A stretch of 21,387 bases of DNA from JAMLJG01 sp035327585. Its GTDB lineage: Bacteria > Verrucomicrobiota > Kiritimatiellia > CAIVKH01. Made by a program: the position numbers and the translations under genes. Shown piece by piece: positions 15,097 through 21,387 of this stretch (the first letter of the stretch is position 1; each line of letters starts with the position of its first letter). The DNA lies in contig DAOLDD010000055.1 of assembly GCA_035327585.1 (NCBI GenBank), positions 1 to 21,387 on the forward strand, read 5' to 3'. Under the pieces are notes generated by a model. That model did not search any database and was not told the DNA's origin. It saw only the letters and a list, made by a program, of their open reading frames with translations.

Positions 15097-16548
15097 ATGA
15101 GTTCTAATCGTTCGGGACTTTCCATCGCGGATCGTTGGATGGCGTCGGTCGCCTTTCTGGCAATTCTCGCCGCCACCTGGCTGCGCGGCGGCACGCATCC
15201 CGCCTGGTCGTGGCCGCTGCTTTGGATCTCGCTTGTGGGGTTGCTCTCGCTTCCGGTCGCCTGCGTGTGGTCGTCCCGCATCCGGCGCGAACCGTTTTCT
15301 GGTGCGCCCGTCCTGCGCTGGAAAGACCCGGTCCTTTGGTTCGGACTGATTCTGATCGCGCTGTTGGCGGTCCAGTGGTGGAATGCAGGGCGCATTTTGT
15401 ATTACGACCCGGCGGCCCGTGCCTGGGCGTACAGCGCGCCGCGCCATCCAGCGTTGCCGTCCGCCATCACCTCGTTGGAATCGCGCCAGATGCTCGACTG
15501 GTTTGTGCCCGCGTTCGTGCTGCTGATCCTGCTTCGCTCGCCGTCGTTTTCCGCGCGTGGAGTGCGCCTGCTGTGGAGGCTCGTGGTTTGCAGCGCGGCC
15601 GTGTTGTCCGTGTTCGGCTTGTTGCAGTTTCTTTCCGGCACCGAAAAGATGTTCGGATTCATCCCGATGCGCCCGCATTTCTTTGCCTCGTTCGGCTACC
15701 CCAACCATGCCGGTTCCTACTTCCTGATCGCCATGTGCCTGTGCGCGGCCCTGCTTGTGCATGAGTTGTCCCGCCCAGACGCGATTCGCCGCGGGCGGAT
15801 GGTCCTATTGTCCGTCTGTTTCGTCCTCTGCCTGTTGGGCGCGAATTTCGCGCTGAGCCGCGCCTCCATCCTTGCCAGTTGGTTCCTTTTGCTGCCGATC
15901 GGATTGCTGGTCTTGCGCGCGGTCTGGTTCCGTTTGGGTCCCGCGCAGCGCGTGAATATGATCGCGTTATCGCTGGCGGCGGTGGTGCTGGCGATGATTC
16001 TGACGTTCGGCCTGGGCCAGGAAGCGATCCGTACGGAGTTCAAACCCGAGGATGACAACAAGACGCTGCTGACCCGTGAAACGGATTTCCGCATCTTCCA
16101 GATCGAGTCAGCCGCACGGATCTGGCGGGACCACCCGTGGTACGGCGTGGGAGGGTGGGGATATCGCTACCTGATGGCGCACTATCTGCCGCCCGAGCAG
16201 TGGCAGCGCGTCACCGAGGGCAAGGCCAACGTGCACAACGACCCCATCCAATTCCTCGCCGAATTTGGCCTGATCGGCGGCGGCGCGATGGCCGCGGTTG
16301 TGCTGGTGCTTGGCGTTGAAGCCTGGCGCCGTCGCGCCGGGGCACCGCCACTGCTGCTGCTGCCCCTGATGGGCGTCGGAATCGTCGGGTTGCAAAGTCT
16401 TATCGACCTGCCCTTCCGCTCACCGGCCGTGCTGATGCTCTGGCTCTGCGCCTTCGCGGGCGCCATCCGGCTTGTACCAATCCGGCCTATTCTGTTGAAT
16501 GCTGAACCCTGTAACGATATGGTCCGACGCACCGAGGTTGCCACGTGA
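15097..16548 (+). CDS. Polysaccharide polymerase / O-antigen ligase family membrane protein (Wzy_C type)
   Basis: This 483-residue protein has about ten to twelve hydrophobic segments spread along its length. It contains the Wzy_C signature: NHAGSYFLIAMCL near residue 207, an Arg-rich FALSRASILA near 250, then a large periplasmic loop (about 310-385) with RIWRDHPWYGVGGWGYRY and VHNDPIQFLAEFGLIG, including the conserved His at 380. Members either polymerise undecaprenyl-linked repeat units (Wzy) or ligate glycans to a lipid acceptor (WaaL). With a flippase and a Wzc-type regulator nearby, polymerase is more likely here. There is no clear ribosome binding site before the ATG at 15097. Its stop overlaps the GTG of the next gene by four bases (GTGA), so the two are translationally coupled. 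Confidence 0.87.
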   Translation: MSSNRSGLSIADRWMASVAFLAILAATWLRGGTHPAWSWPLLWISLVGLLSLPVACVWSSRIRREPFSGAPVLRWKDPVLWFGLILIALLAVQWWNAGRILYYDPAARAWAYSAPRHPALPSAITSLESRQMLDWFVPAFVLLILLRSPSFSARGVRLLWRLVVCSAAVLSVFGLLQFLSGTEKMFGFIPMRPHFFASFGYPNHAGSYFLIAMCLCAALLVHELSRPDAIRRGRMVLLSVCFVLCLLGANFALSRASILASWFLLLPIGLLVLRAVWFRLGPAQRVNMIALSLAAVVLAMILTFGLGQEAIRTEFKPEDDNKTLLTRETDFRIFQIESAARIWRDHPWYGVGGWGYRYLMAHYLPPEQWQRVTEGKANVHNDPIQFLAEFGLIGGGAMAAVVLVLGVEAWRRRAGAPPLLLLPLMGVGIVGLQSLIDLPFRSPAVLMLWLCAFAGAIRLVPIRPILLNAEPCNDMVRRTEVAT

Positions 16549-18782
16549 ATAAAGCTCCCGAATCCACCCCGCCACCCCCCCGCAACGAACCGCTCTACAG
16601 CTCGCGCATTCATTATACCGATCCGTATTACGGGGAACCGGCCGGCATGGCCGCCGAAACCGGGCTGCTCGGCAAGGTGACGCTCGACCGTCTCCTGCGC
16701 GTGATGGCCCGCAAATGGATGACGGCCGGCCTCGTGCTTGCCTTTGCCATGCTTTGCGCGGGGTTCTATTTGCTCGTCGCCAAACGCGTCTATCGCGCCG
16801 ACACGTTGATTGAGATGAATACGCGCCGACCCCGCATCACGGCGGGGCAGGGCGCCATCATTGATGAGGCCGCCAGCGCGTGGGGCACCGAGGAAATATT
16901 TAATACGCGGCTCGAAAAATTTCGCGGCGACGACACCCGGAAAATCGCGGCCGAGAAACTGCGCGACGTGCTGGGCCAACCCGCCGCGCAGATCGAGGAA
17001 ATGGAGGCGTTGATTCCGCCGCCCTGGGATATTGATTTTCGCCTCGTCCCCCGGACGCGTCTCCTGCGTGTTACCGTTGATCACCGCGATCCCAGGATGG
17101 CGGCGAATCTGGCCAATGCCTTCGGCCTCGCCGCCGAGCACCTGGCCTTTGAGGAAAACCGGATCACCTCCGATAGCGCGGTGGCCTGGCTCCAGTCGCA
17201 GGTAATCGCCCAGCGCAAGGCGTTGGAGAAGGCGGAGCAGGCCCTCGTCGAGTTCCGGGCCGCGAACCAGCTCGACGCGCTGGAGGCCCGCAAAAAGAAT
17301 ATCCAGGAATCGCTCATCGAATTTAATGCCACGCTGATCCGGCTCGAAGGCCAGCAGTTGCTGCTGCAGGAAATGGTCGGCGTCTTGAACAACCTGGACC
17401 GCGATCCCGCCAGCGCGGGTCGTATCCCGCTTTCCATCCCGCGGCAGGAGGAAATCAACGAGGTGCTGTTGCGCTGGACGGAGGCGAGCGGCAAGCGGGA
17501 CGCCCTGCTCACGCGCCTGACGCCCCGGCACCCGGACGTGCTGGCACAGGAAGAAGCGATATCCATCGTGCGGCGGCAGCTCGACGGCGCCGTCCAGCGG
17601 GCACGAGAGACGCTGCAATCCGAACTCGGTTTGCTCGAAAACCAGGTGCGCAGCCTGAAGCAGGAGAGCGAATCCCGCCGCAAGGAGCTGGCCGGGCTTG
17701 AACTGGATATCGTCAAGGGCCGCTCCACGTTGTCCGCGCTCGAGCGCGAACGCGACGCCAGCGATATGAGCTATCGCGGCGTGCTGAACCGCATTGAGGA
17801 GGCGCGTCTGTCAGCCGACGAAAACACCGCCACCATCAAGACCGTCAAGAAGGCCACGCCGCCGGCGAACCCCATCAAGCCCAAGCGCATGCGGATCGTG
17901 CTGCTGGCGTTCGTCGTCGGCGCCCTCGGCGGCGTGGCGCTCGCCTTGTTCACGGACAACCTGGAGGATTACGTCACCAGCACGCACGATCTCGAATCGG
18001 ACTTGGGGCTTAAAGTGCTCGGCCTGATTCCCCATACCGACGTGGCGACGCGCGAGGAACTGGCGCTGGCCAGTCTCAATGACCGCTTCAGCCAGGTCGC
18101 GGAAGCGTTCGCCGGCGTGCGCAGCCTCATCGATTCGATGGCGGGCGCGAACAGCCGCAGCGTAATGGTCGTCAGCACCACCGCGGCGGAAGGCAAGACG
18201 ATCACGTCGTGCAACCTCGCGATCATGACCGCGAAGCGCGGCCTCAAAACCCTGCTGGTCGATTTCGACCTGCGCCGCCCGCGCGTCGGACGCATGTTCA
18301 AGGTTTCGCCCGAGGCGGGGAGCCTGATCCACGCGCTGGCCGCGCAGGATCCGGCTGCATTCGATTCGCTGCCGACCGACACCGATTGCGAAAACCTGCA
18401 GGTGATTTCGAGCCGCCCGACCCACGAGATCAGTGCCGCTGAACTCATGGGGTCCAGCATCGTGAAGGAATTCATGGCCTGGGCCGAGAAGCGGTACGAC
18501 CGCGTCATCGTCGACTCGCCGCCGTATGGCATCGTGAGCGACGCCGTCGCGCTGGCCGGGCTCACCGGCTGCCTCGTGCTGGTCTGCCGCCCCAACAAGA
18601 GCCGCAAACGCGCCACGCAGCACGCGATCAAACGGCTGTCCGAAGCCGGCGCACAAATCCTCGGCGCGGTGGTGAACGACGTCGACTTCAGCAAGGGCGC
18701 CTTCTTGAGCAACTACAGCTACAAGGACACCCATTACAACTACCGGGAACAATACGGCCGGGATGAGCACGCCGATCGCTGA
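16545..18782 (+). CDS. Wzc-like chain-length regulator with tyrosine autokinase domain
   Basis: This 745-residue inner-membrane protein controls polymer length and export. An N-terminal cytoplasmic stretch leads to membrane helix 1 (about 57-78), a Wzz-type periplasmic domain with long coiled coils (about 220-420), a Pro-rich motif before helix 2 (PPANPIKPKR, about 440) and helix 2 (about 450-472). The cytoplasmic BY-kinase domain has Walker A AAEGKT (547-552, K551), Walker A' VDFDLRRP (D573, D575) and Walker B VIVDSP (D657). The C-terminal tail (722-745) carries five tyrosines at 724, 726, 731, 733 and 737, the expected autophosphorylation cluster. GTG at 16545 overlaps the polymerase stop; the 3' end overlaps the flippase by 20 bases. 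Kinase and regulator are in one chain, as in proteobacterial Wzc rather than the split Gram-positive form. Confidence 0.93.
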   Translation: MNKAPESTPPPPRNEPLYSSRIHYTDPYYGEPAGMAAETGLLGKVTLDRLLRVMARKWMTAGLVLAFAMLCAGFYLLVAKRVYRADTLIEMNTRRPRITAGQGAIIDEAASAWGTEEIFNTRLEKFRGDDTRKIAAEKLRDVLGQPAAQIEEMEALIPPPWDIDFRLVPRTRLLRVTVDHRDPRMAANLANAFGLAAEHLAFEENRITSDSAVAWLQSQVIAQRKALEKAEQALVEFRAANQLDALEARKKNIQESLIEFNATLIRLEGQQLLLQEMVGVLNNLDRDPASAGRIPLSIPRQEEINEVLLRWTEASGKRDALLTRLTPRHPDVLAQEEAISIVRRQLDGAVQRARETLQSELGLLENQVRSLKQESESRRKELAGLELDIVKGRSTLSALERERDASDMSYRGVLNRIEEARLSADENTATIKTVKKATPPANPIKPKRMRIVLLAFVVGALGGVALALFTDNLEDYVTSTHDLESDLGLKVLGLIPHTDVATREELALASLNDRFSQVAEAFAGVRSLIDSMAGANSRSVMVVSTTAAEGKTITSCNLAIMTAKRGLKTLLVDFDLRRPRVGRMFKVSPEAGSLIHALAAQDPAAFDSLPTDTDCENLQVISSRPTHEISAAELMGSSIVKEFMAWAEKRYDRVIVDSPPYGIVSDAVALAGLTGCLVLVCRPNKSRKRATQHAIKRLSEAGAQILGAVVNDVDFSKGAFLSNYSYKDTHYNYREQYGRDEHADR

Positions 18783-20352
18783 CGCCCCGGTCATCGATTC
18801 GAAGCGCCTGATCGCGATCAATTCCGCGTCCAAATATGTGACGCTGGTGGTCGGCAATCTCGTTGTATTTTTCCTGACGCCGTATCTCATCCAGACCCTG
18901 GGCCCGCTGCTGCTGGGGTTGAAGACACTGGCGCATCAGGCGCTTCAGTTCGTGGGACTCGCGCACACCGCGATGGGCATCAGCTACGAACGTTATGCGA
19001 AACACAGTTTCGCGCGCGGCGATTATAACGAGCTGAACAGCAATCTTTCGGCGGGATTTCTCGTTTCGGCGATTTCCGCGCTTCTTTTTGCGGCGGGCAG
19101 TGTCGCGCTGGCGTGGTGGGCGGGTCCGCTGTTCAGCCTGACGCCGGAATTGGTTGCCATCGCCCGGCCGGTTTTCCTTTTGATCGGAATCTCCACCGCT
19201 TTCCTCATCCTTACCGGGGTCTGGGAAACGCCGGCCTTCGTGACGGAACGGTTCTATGTCCAGGACGTGGGTCACCTGATTTGCACCCTGGCTTCCGCCG
19301 GGCTCGTCGTCCTGGCTTTCGAATACGGTACGCCCTCGATCTTCGTCTGGGTGCTGTTGAGCAACGGTGCGCTCGTCGCCTGGCGTCTTTTCGTCATGAT
19401 GCCGCTTGCGCGCCGCCTGCTGCCTTCGTTCCGCATCGCGCCGTCGTTGGTGAAATCATCCGGCGCCGTGTGGTCGATGATGGCCTTTGGCGGACTGAAT
19501 TTCATCGGCGGCATCGGGTTCCTCCTCTACTACACCAGCGACTCCATCATCATTTCGAACCTGCCCGAACTCGGTCCGGAAATGATCGTGTTCTATAACG
19601 TCGCCCAGCGGTGGGATCCGCAGATTCGCGTGCTGGTGATGGCCTTCGTCGGCACGCTGCTGCCCCTGATGACCGCGCAGGTGGCGCGCCAGGATTTCAG
19701 CGCGTTGCGTTCGACGTTCCTGCGCGGCACCCGCTATTCGCTGCTCATCGGCATCGCGCCCGCCGTGCTGCTCATCGCGTTTGCCGAACCCTTCCTGCGG
19801 CACTGGGTCGGCGCGGATTTTGCCCGGATCAGCGCTCCGGTGCTCCAGCTCATTATGCTCCAGTTCCTACTCTGCATCCCCGAGCGAATGGCCTACAACG
19901 TAAACATCGCGTTCGCGCGAATGAAGGGGCCGGTCTTCATGGCCCTCGCCTGCGGCGTGCTCAACATCATCCTGAGCATCGCACTGGTGCGCGGCGCGGG
20001 GTGGGGGCTGCTGGGGATCGCGGCGGGCAGCGTCGCGGCGCTGCTGATCATTTCCATCTACAGCATCGGCTACGCGCTGCGCCTGCTCGATTGCCCGTGG
20101 CGGGACTGGCTCACCGCGGGCTGTCTGCGGCCTTTGTTCGCGGCCCTGCCGTTATATGGCGTGGCGTTGCTTGTGAAGGGGATGTGGACGCCAGCCAACC
20201 TGTTGGATGTCTTCGTGATCTTTGCGGTTTGCGGTATCGTCTATCTGCCCATGGCGTGGGGCCTGGGTCTCAATCGCGACGATCGGAGCGAGGTCGGCGG
20301 CATCCTGCGTCGCTTGTGGGGGCGCGTGACGCGGAGGGGAGCCGATGCCTGA
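18763..20352 (+). CDS. Wzx-like lipid-linked oligosaccharide flippase
   Basis: This 529-residue protein has about twelve to fourteen membrane helices with short basic loops and no catalytic motif, matching the polysaccharide synthesis flippase (MOP superfamily). The first helix pair (KYVTLVVGNLVVFFLTPYLIQTLG) has the usual start of the family, and repeated helices run to about residue 505. It should move undecaprenyl-pyrophosphate-linked repeat units from the cytoplasmic to the periplasmic face for the polymerase. The ATG lies 20 bases inside the end of the kinase gene, and the stop lies inside the start of the glycosyltransferase gene by 8 bases, so translation is coupled on both sides. The substrate cannot be read from sequence. 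Confidence 0.88.
   Translation: MSTPIADAPVIDSKRLIAINSASKYVTLVVGNLVVFFLTPYLIQTLGPLLLGLKTLAHQALQFVGLAHTAMGISYERYAKHSFARGDYNELNSNLSAGFLVSAISALLFAAGSVALAWWAGPLFSLTPELVAIARPVFLLIGISTAFLILTGVWETPAFVTERFYVQDVGHLICTLASAGLVVLAFEYGTPSIFVWVLLSNGALVAWRLFVMMPLARRLLPSFRIAPSLVKSSGAVWSMMAFGGLNFIGGIGFLLYYTSDSIIISNLPELGPEMIVFYNVAQRWDPQIRVLVMAFVGTLLPLMTAQVARQDFSALRSTFLRGTRYSLLIGIAPAVLLIAFAEPFLRHWVGADFARISAPVLQLIMLQFLLCIPERMAYNVNIAFARMKGPVFMALACGVLNIILSIALVRGAGWGLLGIAAGSVAALLIISIYSIGYALRLLDCPWRDWLTAGCLRPLFAALPLYGVALLVKGMWTPANLLDVFVIFAVCGIVYLPMAWGLGLNRDDRSEVGGILRRLWGRVTRRGADA
20333..20339 (+). promoter_or_regulatory. Strong ribosome binding site for the glycosyltransferase
   Basis: GGAGGGG lies five bases before the ATG at 20345, inside the last codons of the flippase gene. 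It confirms this start although it overlaps the upstream gene by eight bases. Confidence 0.7.
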
Positions 20353-21316
20353 GTCCGCCGAGTCCTCGCTTCAGATTTCCGTGTGCATCTGCACCTTCAA
20401 CGGAGCGGATCGCATCGCGTTGGTCGTGGAAGCGCTCGCGCGCCAGACCGATGTCACGCCCCGCTGGGATGTGGTGGTGGTGGACAATGCCAGCCGCGAC
20501 GATACCTCCGCCGTGACGCGCGAGGCAGTCGCCGCGCATCTGCCTGGCCGGGCTCGACTCATTCATGAATCGACGCCCGGACTCATGCACGCCCGGCGCG
20601 CCGCCACGGAGGCCGCCGCGGGCGAGTTCATCGCCTTCCTCGACGACGACAACATCCCGCAATCGGATTATATCGCCCAACTGCTGGAGCTTCTCCCTCG
20701 CCATCCGCGCGCAGGCGTGCTGGGCGGTCGGGTGAAACCGGAATGGATTGGGGAACCCACGGCGCTCGGTCGCTCAATTGCTTCCTTCGCCCTCGCCATC
20801 TGCGATCGCGGCGACGCATCATTCGCCTATACCGATGTGACCGGGGGACCGGCGGGTGCGGGCATGGTCGTACGCCGCGCCTTGATGAAAACGATTTTCG
20901 AGGAATCCAGCCTGGCCGGCCGGGTCACCGGTCGTACCGGTACCGCGCTGACGGGCGGCGAAGACACCGCGATTGTTATTCGCGCACACCAACTCGGATA
21001 CGAGGTTCGTTACGAGCCGTCGCTCGTGATCGCTCATCGCATCCCCGCCTCGCGGACGGAGCCCGCGTATCTGGCGCGCCTCTATGAGGGCATAGGCCGC
21101 GGACAGGCCGCCATGCGTCCGCTGTTTGATCCCAAGGCCAGAAATCCGCTGCTGCGCCGGATGATCGCCCTCAAAGAGGCGTTGCGCTGGATCGTTTGGG
21201 GCCTTCGCGGGCCCTCCGCCGCCGTTCGCGCTGAATTCGGCGCGCTGGCGCCCGATGTACACCGCCTGCACCAGCGCCAGGTCTATGGCCGCTTCGCCAA
21301 AGGGTGGAGCGGCTGA
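20345..21316 (+). CDS. Family 2 glycosyltransferase (GT-A fold)
   Basis: This 323-residue soluble or membrane-associated enzyme adds a sugar to the lipid-linked repeat unit on the cytoplasmic face. The GT-A start ISVCICTFNGADR (11-23) is followed by VVVVDNASRDDT (43-54), which contacts the nucleotide. The metal-binding triad is DDD (100-102) within AFLDDDNIPQSDY. An acceptor-side motif GGED (204-207) holds the likely catalytic base in the position seen for GT2 enzymes. The C-terminal part (about 245-323) is basic and helical with no membrane helix. Donor and acceptor are not predictable. It is the last complete gene in the window and overlaps the flippase by eight bases, so it belongs to the same operon. 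Confidence 0.9.
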   Translation: MPESAESSLQISVCICTFNGADRIALVVEALARQTDVTPRWDVVVVDNASRDDTSAVTREAVAAHLPGRARLIHESTPGLMHARRAATEAAAGEFIAFLDDDNIPQSDYIAQLLELLPRHPRAGVLGGRVKPEWIGEPTALGRSIASFALAICDRGDASFAYTDVTGGPAGAGMVVRRALMKTIFEESSLAGRVTGRTGTALTGGEDTAIVIRAHQLGYEVRYEPSLVIAHRIPASRTEPAYLARLYEGIGRGQAAMRPLFDPKARNPLLRRMIALKEALRWIVWGLRGPSAAVRAEFGALAPDVHRLHQRQVYGRFAKGWSG

Positions 21317-21387
21317 AGTATGGAAGGTGTTGTAGAGTAATTCTCGAAAGTTTTGTCTTGAACCTCTGTAGCGACGGCATTTCATGC
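21317..21387. other. Right-edge intergenic sequence
   Basis: Seventy-one bases follow the glycosyltransferase stop, less GC-rich than the genes before it. I see no hairpin with T-run, no ribosome binding site and no start that can be supported, so the operon may continue beyond the window. Confidence 0.5.

Noticed and set aside
18763..18782. 20-base overlap of kinase and flippase genes considered as a frameshifted fusion
   Set aside because: Both products are full length with complete family features, and the kinase ends in its normal Tyr-rich tail.
17811..18890. 359-codon minus-strand frame across the tyrosine kinase gene
   Set aside because: It is antisense to Walker motifs and spans two overlapping genes; the composition is typical of a shadow frame.
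1..21387. tRNA, rRNA, insertion sequence, integrase or CRISPR elements
   Set aside because: I looked for cloverleaf-like segments, transposase or integrase motifs, terminal inverted repeats and spaced direct repeats and saw none I could support.

Overview
The window reads as a high-GC Gram-negative chromosome segment, most likely from the PVC group (Verrucomicrobiota or Kiritimatiellota). The reasons are two lipoproteins with clear lipoboxes, an outer-membrane-barrel candidate, a very large secreted enzyme with aspartate-rich thrombospondin-type-3-like calcium motifs and a C-terminal VSWDA...YRLQRA...FYRIDLKP module of the type common in that group, and a family of near-identical short intergenic repeats. 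The phylum call is an inference from style; no rRNA or marker gene is present.

Layout. 1-187: intergenic, with a strong hairpin/T-run at the left edge and short tandem repeats. 188-3084 (minus strand): a two-gene operon, a HlyD-type membrane-fusion adaptor followed, with a 4-base overlap, by an MsbA-like ABC exporter half-transporter. 3085-3316: a divergent control region with two 14-bp near-palindromes (GTAAA-N4-TTTAC) exactly 52 bp apart, plus weak promoter candidates. 3317-9952 (plus): one 2211-residue secreted protein carrying two separate GH13 alpha-amylase-type catalytic domains, each with all four conserved regions and catalytic residues visible, separated by calcium motifs and probable starch-binding modules; a textbook terminator follows.

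10.0-21.3 kb (plus): a tightly packed exopolysaccharide locus, probably one transcript starting near 10.06 kb. In order: a repeat-rich envelope lipoprotein; an outer-membrane polysaccharide export (OPX/Wza-type) lipoprotein with an unusual N-terminal jelly-roll-like domain; a beta-barrel outer-membrane protein; a small exported Ala/Pro-rich protein; a Wzy/O-antigen-ligase-family polymerase; a Wzc-like chain-length regulator fused to a tyrosine autokinase with a Tyr-rich tail; a Wzx-like flippase; and a family 2 glycosyltransferase. The last four overlap or nearly overlap. Together they fit a Wzx/Wzy-dependent pathway: glycosyltransferase builds a lipid-linked repeat unit, flippase moves it, polymerase extends it, Wzc controls length, and the OPX lipoprotein plus barrel export it. 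The initiating phosphoglycosyl transferase and most glycosyltransferases are not in the window and presumably lie beyond 21.4 kb.

Most notable points: the dual-GH13 enzyme, the OPX protein fused to a probable carbohydrate-binding domain and paired with a barrel, the 18-unit VEK[I/P] repeat lipoprotein that opens the EPS operon, and the helically phased pair of palindromes upstream of the amylase.
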